Of a stretch of DNA of 64,000 nt, positions 34,998 through 50,300 are shown in pieces. The first letter of the stretch is position 1. Each line of letters begins with the position of its first letter. The position numbers were made by a program, and so were the translations under genes. The stretch comes from Rusavskia elegans (Eukaryota > Ascomycota > Lecanoromycetes > Teloschistales > Teloschistaceae). The stretch covers positions 1-64,000 of the forward strand of contig SAUG01000158.1 in assembly GCA_011316305.1 (NCBI GenBank). Reading direction: 5' to 3'. Under the pieces are notes generated by a model. The model saw only the letters and a program-made list of their open reading frames with translations. It had not been told where the DNA came from and made no database searches.

Positions 34998-35100
34998 ATG
35001 GATATATGGATGGATGGATGGATACATGGATGGATAGATATATAGATGGATAGATAGATAGATAGATAGATAGATGGATGGATGGATGGATGGAATGGAT
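34998..35100. repeat. TGGA/TAGA tetranucleotide microsatellite
   Basis: A roughly 100-nt run of interrupted TGGA, TAGA and TATA units, including about seven consecutive TAGA units near the middle. It is a typical variable microsatellite in a gene-free convergent region, with no spacer pattern that would suggest a CRISPR array. Confidence 0.85.
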
Positions 35101-35341
35101 GATGTTATTTTCTTAATTAGCCCGTTGTGATTGTCTATGTACAGAATTTATCCTTTCGATCTGGATGTGCGTTGGTTGACTTGATAGGGATCCGTTGATG
35201 CTGATGATAGAGTCCTGTATGATGGAGTTAGCGATATCGGTTGGAGGGGACTCACACTGTCTAATTCTAATGGATAAGAGAGTGCTGCTCTCTGGCCCCC
35301 TTTGTCTGAAGCGTCGTTAGTTTAGAGCCCGAAGATGATTG

Positions 35342-35366
35342 GTTTTTTTTTTTTTTTTTTTTTTTT
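35342..35366 (+). repeat. poly-T run (about 25 nt)
   Basis: An uninterrupted T run in the convergent interval, about 330 nt beyond the CYP51 stop, where it reads as poly-A on the CYP51 sense strand. It may be a retroposed poly(A) relic or simple slippage; no adjoining element was recognised. Confidence 0.7.
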
Positions 35367-35694
35367 GTTGTTGGGGGGTAAGGGCGAAGTTCGGATTACG
35401 GGTCTTGAAGCCACTGTCGTTAACCTGTTTTGAACGAGTATCATTGACGGGTCGAGATGAAAAGTATGGGCTGTCTATGATGGTGATGCAGCTTCAATAT
35501 AGATCTAGAGAAAGCACTATTATTACGTCTAATTCATACGATATATCTGGTCACCTCCGAGTCTCTGATTATAGGTAGGTTTAAATGAAGTGGAGCGCGC
35601 TAAGATGCTATGGACGAAGAGAGACACTTCTCCCTAGGAGGACGGTAGGAGATAAAAAAAAGGCCCGTTTTTACGTTGGGAGACAAGACCCAAA

Positions 35695-40371
<4,677 letters not shown>

Positions 40372-40867
40372 TCCTTCCTTCGTGAACGAGCGAGGTGTCC
40401 TAGAAGATGTTGTACGAGCGCTCAATGACAATACGATATGCAAGATCTACGGAAGAAAGTCGGCACAAGACTGCCTATGTTGTTGGGAAGGATGAAGGAT
40501 ACTGCTATCGCATCACAACACTGGTCCCAGCGGTAATGACGTCTCTCGAGGCAAGCGGCCGAGCCGAGGAAAAGATATAAAGATAGTAAGTAAAGTGATA
40601 GCGATTGGGTCCTTGATGCTGGTTGTGGAACTTGTTGGACAGGACGAAGGATCCGACGATATTGAGTGCAGGCGGAACAAACACCGATGAATCTTGATGG
40701 GTTGCGCCAAGACTGTACCTTTACCGACCATCGCGGCCGCATGCTCATCCGATGGGCGTCTACACATGGGCCGGAGGAGACATCACGTCTCGTTATAGGC
40801 ATGCCAAACGAGGTATCATGGACATAGACATAACAGCGCAATATGTACAAACATACAATGAGTGTCG
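40372..40867. other. 5' flank of CHK2, 3' flank of the cation exchanger
   Basis: A 496-nt interval between two minus-strand genes. It presumably holds the CHK2 promoter and the exchanger terminator. Short frames here have no features. Confidence 0.5.
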
Positions 40868-43800
40868 TTACGAAACTTCCCAGCCCCAACCCATCACCTC
40901 CACAACGACGTTTCCTATCGTACTCGCTGTCCACAAGGCCACCAACGACCAGCCCACTTTCCGATCGATCGTCCATTTGTTCAGGGGGACGGCTATCAAC
41001 AGACCAAGCAATGTGACCACCAGGCTAACGCCGCTTATTACCAGCGTAGGACTGATCTCGAGTTGGTATGGCTTGTAGTGTATTGGCCGGTTGGGGTGTT
41101 TGTCGTGCTTATGTTGGCCCTCTCGGATCGTCATGTACATTCCACTGATCCCAATGCCGAGGAGGATGTTGAGCATCGGGCCGCCAAAGCATGCACTCAG
41201 CGCCATTACCGGATACCCCAACCGAGCCACCGTGATGTCGGCCACCAGATCGCCCAGTGAATTGCCAACCGCGAAGATGGTGAGACCGAGGATGGCATCG
41301 CTAATCCCAAGGATCACCCCAAACGCTTTGAGAACTCCGACCACTTCGTTGGCAATCGTCGATATCCATGCGATGGCGACAACAAACCCCAGAAAGCAAA
41401 AAAGATAGCGATACGTCGGCGGTTTCGATGGAGTCGTTGTCATCACTAGGAGGCCGAATACCACCAGAGACGCGACGAGAGAATAAAGACCCGGAAGGAG
41501 CAGGTTGCGCATCCTCAGCTCCGGGTCAGTGTTGGCCCAGAATAGCAGGACAATGAACAGAGGTGCGGTGAATATCTGCGTCGCCAAAAGCCATCGATTC
41601 CATTCGGTCGGCGATGAAACCTCCGCTTTGACTGGCTCTATTCCGCTTGATGGGTCCATGTGAGCAGAGGGCTGCCGGTGTGGATGTGGCCGAGGTTTGG
41701 CGTGACCTTCCGGGAGAGAAGGGTTGGATGGGTCACCATTGATCTGGATGCTGGGAGAGATGAGGACCTGACTACCTGGCCTACCATCAACGGGCATTAT
41801 AGATTGGCTTCCGTCGCCCAGTTCGTTTGCATCAGTCAGAGTACTGTCCGGCGGTAGCACTGCAATGGAATGTGATTGAGAGCGAGCACGTTCGGGGCTG
41901 AGGAAGCCTGCGTCAGGATCCACTGTCTGGGGTATGTCATCGCCGTTCTCAGACTCGACGACTGGAAGAGTTATGGCAAGAAGGAACACGCTTGGTGCTG
42001 ACACGATCCCAAGCAGCCTTTCCCACCAGTTCTTGTCATGCCACGAGTAGAGTGTTGGGAACAGGGTGGAAACCAAGACCTGCGGGGGAGGCAAGATTTT
42101 GTATGGCCACCACGGGATGGGTCTTTCGTCGACGTCTTGTGGAGCGTGCTGAAGATATGTTGACTTTGACCCGATACTGGGTGGAGGCAGGCGTATGCTT
42201 GGGGCTCGGGATCGAGGTACAAAACTAGGGTCATCGTGATAGTCGGGAAATGGGGAAGCTGGACTCGACGCCTGAGTGCTGGAATCCCCTCTTGGCAAAT
42301 TGATGCGCGGTATGCTAGGTGAGGCGCGCAGGTCGGGAGACTCCAGTGGAGAGCTAATGATAGGGTGACTGGAACCTGTGTCATGGTAGGCATTCCCAGC
42401 CACTCCAGGAGCGTTCTCTACAGGCGGTGCTAATAGATTTCCTGAACCGCCTGTATCTAAACGTTTTAATGGCGCTGGACTGGTAGTGAAATAACCGAAC
42501 TCATTATTTCGGGCAGAGGTCGATCGTTCCATCGACCTGGCTCTGGAGCTACCCTGTGGTGGGAACAAGCTGGTGTCAAGCCGTAGGCCGCTCGCATCAT
42601 TCGCCGATACTGCTCGAACGCGAGTCGGGCCGATTTCTCGATTATTTTCCGTGCTGGATCTTGCCGAGCCATTGACAGCGCTGTGGGCATCCACAAAGTC
42701 GTAGCTGATCTCTGGGTTCGAAGCAGTGGACATGTGATCCTGCAGCTGAGCGGTCGTATAACTCGGATCGTCTGAATACCGGCGAGAATCAAGCGGGATG
42801 GTTTGGATGTTTCTTGACTTCTCCAGAGAGGCCAGGACGGCTCGAAATTCCAGAGCACCGACAAGACTGGGTCTTATAGGATTCGCTGTATTGCGTCTTT
42901 CACCTCGCGGCGGTCGACTGAGTCGCATATTACTGCTGATCTCGGCCATCCAATGTCCTCTGGTTTCCTCATCGGCGTCCTCGTTCATCGCTTGGAGCAT
43001 AGGGCTGTTGCCTCGCTCCAGCGCAGCGAAATCGTCGGCGGACACGCCTCGAGAAGGGCGTCTGCTCCCTCCTGCTTGACGGTCCTCGTCGTCGTCACGG
43101 TAGGGTTCGACCTCAGTCTCGTCCGATCCCGGGATAAGGAAGTGTCCGCGTGCAGCATATTCCTGTTCTTGCCTCCGTCGTCTTTGACCCAGATACCAGT
43201 GCCACACCATTACGGTAACCACGTAGAAAACATAGAAACCGACCATGACCGCGCACTCCCAGAGATGAAGATGGCCATCGGCCAAGAAGACCATGCTGAA
43301 GCTGGCCGCGACGATGAAAAAGCCCACATCCCGAATGAAGCTCTTTCTTGCAACCTTGAACGGTCTGACCAAGGCCATGGATCCAGCGACCACGGCCGTG
43401 ATGAAACCTGCAGCCCCGATGAGCTCGCCCACTGCCAAGCTTCCGCTGTGTGTTTTCATGGCTGCGAATGTAGAGAAAACGTCAGGGCTACCGTTGCCAA
43501 AGGCTAGGAAGGTAACGCCTGCCATGCTCTCGCTCATGCCCAGGATACTGGCAATGGTGCCAAGATTGATGCAGAAGAAGTCGCTGGCGGCGATACCGAT
43601 GGTGCTGAAGAGTAGACCGAGCCAAGTGACCAGAAGCAGAAAAGCGAAGACTTTTGCGTGAGGTAGCCTGCAGTAGTACAGTTGTAGGTAGGAGAAAAGA
43701 CCGGCTTCTTCATCGGGACAGTTGGCTCGTACGAAGGCACATTGATCTGTTGCTGAATGGACCAAGCGGCACTGGAGTTGATAGAAGATGAGCGATCGTT

Positions 43801-44084
43801 CCGACCATTCAACGAGGCGGTCTTACATCGAGATCTTGCTTCTCCAAGCTCCCGTGGGCTTCCAGCGTTGTTTCGGCCACACGCCGCAGTAGAGTCTTCC
43901 CATCAGCGGCGGAAATTGATTTTCGGCCGCCTTTGAGTACGGACCAAGCAGCGAGTGTAGAGATGACAAGGACGACTAGGAAGGAGGCCCGCGCTCCAGC
44001 ATATTTCTTGCGCCTGGCACGAGCAGGAAGGCGGTCAACTTGTCGCATGGAAGGGGCAGGTATCGGAGGCAGAGGTAAGGCCAT
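40868..44084 (-). CDS. cation/Ca2+ exchanger, two-domain Na_Ca_ex family
   Basis: Exons (minus) 44084–43827 and 43771–40868 (55-nt intron) encode 1053 aa. A first hydrophobic helix (~33–50, possible signal anchor) precedes the first exchanger domain with alpha-1 motif GNGSPDVFSTFAA. A ~450-residue hydrophilic loop rich in Ser/Pro/Arg follows. The C-terminal membrane domain carries alpha-2 motif GNSLGDLVADITVA and FGGPMLNILLGIG. Paired alpha repeats with a long cytosolic loop define the Ca2+:cation antiporter superfamily. Among fungi this resembles the YDL206W/Ecm27-like and CCX/NCKX6-like branch rather than the vacuolar Vcx1 Ca2+/H+ exchanger. The counter-ion (Na+, K+ or H+) and membrane (ER, vacuole or Golgi) cannot be read from the sequence. 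A Cys-rich lumenal segment (DQCAFVRANCPDEE) follows the first helix, as in NCKX6-like proteins. Confidence 0.87.
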
Positions 44085-44431
44085 CTTGTATGCATATTGA
44101 TAAATAGAACAATATTAGTGTCTGAGGGTAATAATTGAATATGTGAGTCAAGAACTCAGGCTTCCAGCATGAGGTCTGGAATTTCGACGGAACATTTTAC
44201 TTGGATGCGCAAGCTGAAGGTTGCGCGGGAGCGCTGCCAAGCTATTATAGGTAATGACGTTATCGTCTGGTGTTGTGGCTGTGTATCCACGTGGCGTTCG
44301 AGATTCTATCGGGATTCACGTGGAAGTTGCTTGACCTGGATTATCCCATCCACCGACGATCAGGTTTTGACTGAAGCGGAAGCTATCGAGCATAACGATA
44401 GCATACTTTCCCTGTTCGAATCGCTTGCAGG
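44085..44431. promoter_or_regulatory. divergent promoter region exchanger / dipeptidase
   Basis: A 347-nt interval between two divergent ATGs. The sequence CACGTGGAA at ~44319 is an E-box-like CACGTG core, and a second CACGTGG occurs at ~44290; both are simple observations without proof of use. Confidence 0.45.
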
Positions 44432-46237
44432 ATGCCTTCAGAGCTGGACCCGTTACTCCCCCATAATGACGGTTCGCCCGAGATAATCCGGAGTGGCGAC
44501 GGGCATGCAAAAGACATCGCGAACGAAAGAGATTCCAACGAGAAACCTCACGGCGCGGCTACATCTTTGCTACGTAACCTCCTTGCCATATTCGCCTTCG
44601 TAGTTGGCATTGCCCTTGTAATTACATGGCTTTCACCGGGCGCAGGGCGAGCGTCTTCGCCTGCTCCCACAAGTCCTGCTGGAGACCAGACTGCACGGGT
44701 CAACAAAATCCTTTCGACCAACCCGTTAATCGGTAATGACCAATGTTCAAGTACCGTCGTGGAATCGTCGTTCTGAAATGACCCCTCAGATGGCCATAAC
44801 GATCTTGCTTTCTTGATCAGATACATCTACGGCAACCGCATCTATGATTCCACCTTTACCAATCGATTCGAAAAGGACGGCTTGGAGATGCATGTTGATT
44901 TGCCTCGTCTTCAGGCGGGTAAAGTAGGTGGCACCTTCTGGTCCGCATTCGTCCTTTGCCCAACCAACGGTACAGACTTTTCAGATGACAATTACGCTCA
45001 TGGTAAGTCCAACTTCTCATCTCGGAGCTTGGGATGGCCGTCTTGAAAGCCTTCATTCAGCTCTGGAAGCGGCATGAACTGACTTGAATCAGCTGTGTCG
45101 GCAACGCTGTCACAAATCGATCTCTTGCGTCGCTTGACCGCTGCATACCCTGACGTCTTTTCATCGCCCGATCTGAACAGCAGCACCGCCGCGGATGCGT
45201 TCGACACTCGTCACCTGCTTGTTTCGCCCATCGGTATAGAAGGCCTACATCAAATTGGCAACTCTTTCGCAAATCTACGGCTGTACTACTCACTTGGTAC
45301 CAGGTATGCCACCTTGACCCACAACTGCCATAACAGGTACGCCGATGCAGCGCTAGTAACGAATGCTTCCGGTCAAACCGTCGCCAGTACCCCTTTCTGG
45401 GGGGGCGTGAGCAAGTCAGGGCAGACTCTCATCCAGGAAATGAATCGACTCGGTATGCTTGTTGATATCTCCCATGTGAGCAAGGACACGATGATCGACG
45501 GTGAGTAATTTTCGGAGCTCCTTTACCCCAACCCCGCTTGACTTTGGAGCTATCCCTGGCATGCTAGGTATTCGAGACCTGGATTTAAAGGCAACCCGAA
45601 GTCCTACCAAGCCATAATGAGACACGCTATGATCGATCACATTTGTACTCCCGAGGCAGTTGTATTGTAGGCATACTGACTCCGAAATTAACTTATAGTC
45701 TTGGGTGGCCGTCCCGAAAAATGGACTGGCAGCAGAGCTCCTGTAATCTTCAGCCATAGTTCTGCGTTTGCCCTGTGTCCGCATCCAAGGAATGTCGCTG
45801 ATGACGTCCTGGAATTGGTAAAGAAAACAAACTCAGTGGTCATGGTCAATTTCTCTCTGGATTTCATCTCCTGCATTCCCTCCAACTCCACGACTGGGCT
45901 CCCCGAGCTCTACCCACCAAACTCCACCCTTCACCAGGTAGCGAGGCATGTCAAGTACATAGGTGATACGATAGGATACGATCACGTAGGACTAGGAAGC
46001 GATTTCGACGGTATACCCGAGACTCCGAGAGGCCTGGAAGATGTGAGCAAATACCCAGATCTCATCTCAGAATTATTGGAGATGGGGGTGACTGATGAGG
46101 AGGCGTCTCGGCTCGTCGGTCGCAATGTTCTTCGAGTCTGGAGAGCTGCTGATGCAGTAGCCTCAGAGATGAAAGCAGAAGGCGTGAAACCGGCAGAAGA
46201 TACTGTCGAGAAGCTGCAGCTTCAGGATGCGTTGTAA
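44432..46237 (+). CDS. membrane dipeptidase, peptidase family M19
   Basis: Exons 44432–44732, 44790–45002, 45093–45500 and 45699–46237 give 486 aa. Introns are 57, 90 and 198 nt. A cytosolic N-terminus (~1–47) and one membrane span (~48–67) put the catalytic part on the lumenal or vacuolar side. The di-zinc renal-dipeptidase site is complete: DGHNDLAF supplies His and Asp, GIEGLHQIG the bridging Glu, DISHVS and FSHSSAFALCPHPRN two His, and GLGSDFDGI the Asp. TLTHNCHNRYADAA is another family block. The enzymes hydrolyse diverse dipeptides; the natural substrate here is unknown. The 198-nt third intron is much longer than its neighbours, but splicing it restores TMIDVLGGRPEKWTGSRAPV, so no exon seems missing. 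The stop lies 14 nt from that of the converging ADE8-like gene. Confidence 0.9.
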
Positions 46238-46251
46238 CGAAGAGAGGCTTT

Positions 46252-47064
46252 TCATTTGGAATTTACAGTAGCTGTAACGGCCTTTAATAGAATTTTGATT
46301 GCAAGTTGAACGGCTTCCACGATGGCGAGCAGTTCTAGGTTGTGCATGCGTTGCTCAAGCTGCTCAAGCGTTTCTCCTAGCTGAATTGTCAAATCTTTGA
46401 CTAACAAGGGCTTCCCAGCATCGACTTCGGCAATCATGTAATGTACGGTATGTCCCGGTTTTGTAATAACGCCCTGCACAAAACCCTGACTGATATGCTC
46501 TTGTGATAGCGTTGATACCATTGAACTGGCCGGGAAGTGCAGGATGTAGATGGATGGCCGTGATTCCATGTTTAGCCAATGGATCCACGAAAGCCTGTGA
46601 TAGAACATGCATAAAACCAGCAGCGAGGAAGAGATTCGGCCGATATCCTAGTACAAGAACTGCTAGCGATCTATCGTAACTTTGACGTAGTAAATCACGG
46701 TCATGCTGATACTCCGGGTTCTGTTCCCCGGATTTCTTCAGGTTATGATAGAGGGCAGGGATTCCAGCCTCTTGCGCTCTGATGAGACCCTTTGCTGCAG
46801 CACGGTTCGAAACCACTCGGACAACCTCAGCATTCTGTATGCTGCCATCATCGATAGCTTTGATGATTGCTTGAAGATTTGTACCCTGTGTTCTGAATCA
46901 GAATTCTACTCCTATTTGGTATCCACATGCACAGAGACAGATTTCAACACAGGTTATTTTCTGGACTACTTACATTACCATTGTTAGGAAGTCAGTTTGT
47001 GGGTCGGCCTAAGTAGATGTTCTTAAAGACTTACGAGCTGAGAACTGCTACCCTTGTTTGGCAT
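46252..47064 (-). pseudogene. GAR transformylase (ADE8/purN)-like gene, apparently broken
   Basis: Homology to phosphoribosylglycinamide formyltransferase (third step of purine synthesis) is clear. GTNLQAIIKAIDDG begins the main exon (46885 downward), VVSNRAAAKGL and LAAGFMHVLS follow, and HLHPALPGQFNG is the active-site block. Problems: first, the frame breaks near 46454–46456, where one extra base in a G run (minus strand) separates RAYQSGFCAGRYYKTG from VHYMIAEVDAGKPLL, which continues in another frame to 46252. Second, the first strand and SGNG loop are missing from any canonical model. The only spliced start (ATG 47064, exon to 47035, 149-nt intron) gives MPNKGSSSQL, whereas VAVLS (47037–47051) and NGN (46974–46982) survive in unusable frames. 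Third, the catalytic Asn of N-x-H is His (HLHP). It could be a decayed paralogue, or a working gene with assembly errors; the first is favoured. Confidence 0.65.
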
Positions 47065-47390
47065 GATCAACTTGACGGTTGAAAAATAAGGTTGAATTCG
47101 GACACCGCTGGGCGCTGTGCCAGTCACTCCACTACCGTATTTTATGCAGTCACTAGTATCGGGTGGATGCAGCGCTTTTTTTAGATCCCGGCGGTTGTGG
47201 CGCCGATATGCTCGGCAATCTAATAGACTTACGCCAGCATCGTCTGCCTACAGAATACATATGCGAGCAACTTCTTCATCTTCCGTGAAATGGATTATAG
47301 CAAGACCACAGCCTCTCCATTAGTGGCAAAACCTTGTTCCTTCGCAGAATCGTGTTTCGTTCAATAAGGTACGACCACGGAAGCCATACC
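47065..47390. promoter_or_regulatory. divergent region ADE8-like / ECM29
   Basis: A 326-nt interval between the ADE8-like start and the ECM29 ATG. It contains no supported frame. It should hold the ECM29 promoter and leader; whether the other direction is still active is unknown. Confidence 0.45.
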
Positions 47391-50300
47391 ATGGAGGCCA
47401 AGGAGCTGAACCTCGTGGGCAAAGTGGAGCTTCGTATAGCCCTGGCTGAATCGGATGCAAAACTGGAATCAATCCTGAATACATATCTGCCTCCATTGTT
47501 ATTGAAGCTGGCATCAGAGCACGTTAACGTTCGCAATAAAGTCATCTCCATTTGCCAGCATGTCAACACTAGGATCAAAGCACTCAGCATCATTTTGCCG
47601 GTTGCTGCCCTTCTGAAACAGTACAAGGAAAATATGAATCCTCTCATACGACACTTTGATCTTCTGTACATCCAACAGGGATTACCCAGGCTGTCGGTCT
47701 CAGAACGTTTGGAGTTGCTTCCAACCCTCGTTAAAGGAATCCATAAGAATTTTCAAGAATCTGCAAGACATACTTCCAGTCTCTTCAACATGTTACTAAA
47801 GCTGTTGAACTCCATGGCTTTTCCACCACGTGGTTCGGCAGAAGACCTCGCATTAAGGGATACCCTTGGATTCGTCGAGGAGAAAGAAGATGCCCGTTTC
47901 ATTGCAAGTTGGATTGGGAAACTGATCCTGTTCTCTCCAAATCCCTCAAGGAAGCGACTTCCGGGATTAACTACTGAAGAATGCAATTTCCTTCAGCTCT
48001 ACGACAAGAAAGATACTTGGCTACCAGCCGTAGCTGGGGGCATGAACATTGTGGACACAAAGCTAGCCGCCGTCAGATTCCTAGCAAGTGGTGCATTCTC
48101 CGACACTGAACGTTTTCTGCCAGCCTTGTTTGCAGCTTCAGAACCCAACTCCCGACTCTCCGACATTGGCGATGACATGATGAAGCGCGTCGTCTCTGCT
48201 GTCTCGCTGGAGGATGATCTTGTTCTGACACAGCTGTTTCGCCTTTATCTTGGTACTCGCGGTACCGACGGTTCCTTGCCTGCGCGAGCAAACTTACAAG
48301 TCAAGCTTCTCGCTCTTCTATGCAAGTCAAAACGAGCAACATCATACACAACTGAGAATATACAGATAGTCCAGGAAGGCTTAACGTCTAGCAACCAAGC
48401 AGATACCATCTCCTCTTCGGTGGCGAACCAAGGTCTGGAGTCCTCGAAACTGCGCACTCAGATCTTTGCTTATATTGGCTGGCTTGCTCGAGTCAGTGAC
48501 TTGGCAAGTATTAATCTAGTCGCTCCAAAATTAGTAACGCAGTTAAGGAACTACATCGAAAGTCAGGGCTGGCCAACTTGTCAAGAGCAACGGAGCGGAC
48601 AGCGCAACGAGATATCGAGTTCACGAAGTCTAGGTTATGAAAGCATCGGTGTTCTTGCAGGGAGCAGTGCAGAGAAGCTAGTTTTGGATGAGGATCTCGA
48701 TCTCCTTCGATGGCTATTCGACTCGCTTGCCGCCGATTCGGTTGGCAAAGAGGTCAGTTTGAGTATCGAGCAAGCGTTATCAAGCGTTCTTGGAGCATTT
48801 GATGGAGACTTGAGCCCAGGAATTACAGAATCTCTTGAACAGCTACTTCTGCACAACATGCAACGGCAGTCAGGGGATGATGAAGGGGCTGGCTTCAAAA
48901 TTGTTCGGAGCACTCGGTTCACTGCGGTTCGCTATGCTAACCGTTGCCTTCCATTTCGGAATGTCAAGGCTCGCTGGATCAATGTCCTTGCTCTGGGCAG
49001 TGGCGCAAATGAGCGTAGAGAAATATTGGATGAGGGCCGGAAGGGATTAGACCCTTACTGGTACAGGATGCTCAATCCTATCAAATTTGGATTCATGGGC
49101 GATGAGACTCTGAAGCAATCGAGGTACCGATTGCCACGCCTAGTGGACTTGCTTGAACAGTTCTTCGGCGAAGGTTCAGTATGGAATAGCATGCGTTCTC
49201 CAGATTCTCCATTGCCGATTGCCAACGCCTATGGCACAGCCGTCACGTTCTGCTGTAACGTTCTCTATAGCGAGTGTCTATCGCAGGCCCCTCTAGCCGT
49301 CAACGACGAATGGGACAGGCACATATCGACGCTGATGAAGAACGACGAAACTTCGCGAAAGACGGTCCGAGATCGTCTACATGCCATGGCTAAAGAACAT
49401 GGATCAAAATCGGCCCCTGAAACGCTGCTTAGGGTGGCTTTCAATGGAAAGGTTGCCACTGAAAACATGAACGCTGTTTCGTGTAGTGCTTCTCTCCTCC
49501 AGCTTTGTTCTTTGAGCGCCAACGTCTCTGTTAGAGGGATCGTCCCTGGTATCACCCTACTTCTCGACTCGATTCTGTCCAATGATAAGACTGTACGTGA
49601 AGCGAGCTCTCGTTTGTTTGGAATACTCGGTTCGCACAGCGATTGTTCCCAGACGAAGCTGCAAAAGATTTTGAAAAACTTTGACGAGGTCTGCAGAGGC
49701 TGGCGAGAGGCCGTCGGATTTAATTACTTACAGATACATGGAGCCATGCTCGCGACAGCGTATTACTGGAGTAGGCGAGCTTTCCGCGCTCAATCGACCA
49801 CACTGCCTGATGCGGAAATCAACGTCGAAAAAGCCGTGGAACTGGATCTAGAGATCCTGAATAATTCACAGGACAAGACCCTTCTGGATGCAGCGACGAT
49901 CTGCATGACCGAGCTGAGCATCTCCGGGATCATTACACCAAGATCTTTGGCGTCAAAACACAGTGTTGCATATCTTTTCGAAAGCCTTGCTGAGTCTGCG
50001 CGCAAAGGCAACGAGAACGCTATAAAGGCACTTGGCTCCTTCGCTATGCAGTCTGACGAAGATCTCGCCGAAGGTACCATTCTTCGCAAGATCCTCAATG
50101 CGTTGTTCGAACTACATGCAGTCAGAGAGCCGACGGTCCAGTTTACTGTTGGTGAAGCACTCAGCTGCGCGGCAGTTGGCTGGGAGTCGAAATCCTTGAT
50201 CGCAGTTGTAGACGTAGATGCTCGCCCACCTACAACCCCAACAAAAAGTATTAGCTTGCCGTGGATTCTTGATAGAATCTTGGAAGATTGCAAAACGACC

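Larger units (their letters stand above)
34047..35694. other. convergent 3' region with simple repeats
   Basis: About 1.65 kb between the YTH and CYP51 stops. It is rich in low-complexity DNA: GGA/GAA-type tracts around 34290–34325 and 34815–34860, a TGGA/TAGA tetranucleotide array at 34998–35100 and a poly-T run at 35342–35366. No gene is supported; a 122-codon frame at 34584–34952 (−) merely translates the trinucleotide tract. Confidence 0.6.

Noticed and set aside
34998..35100. CRISPR-like array
   Set aside because: A continuous tetranucleotide microsatellite without unique spacers, in a eukaryotic genome.
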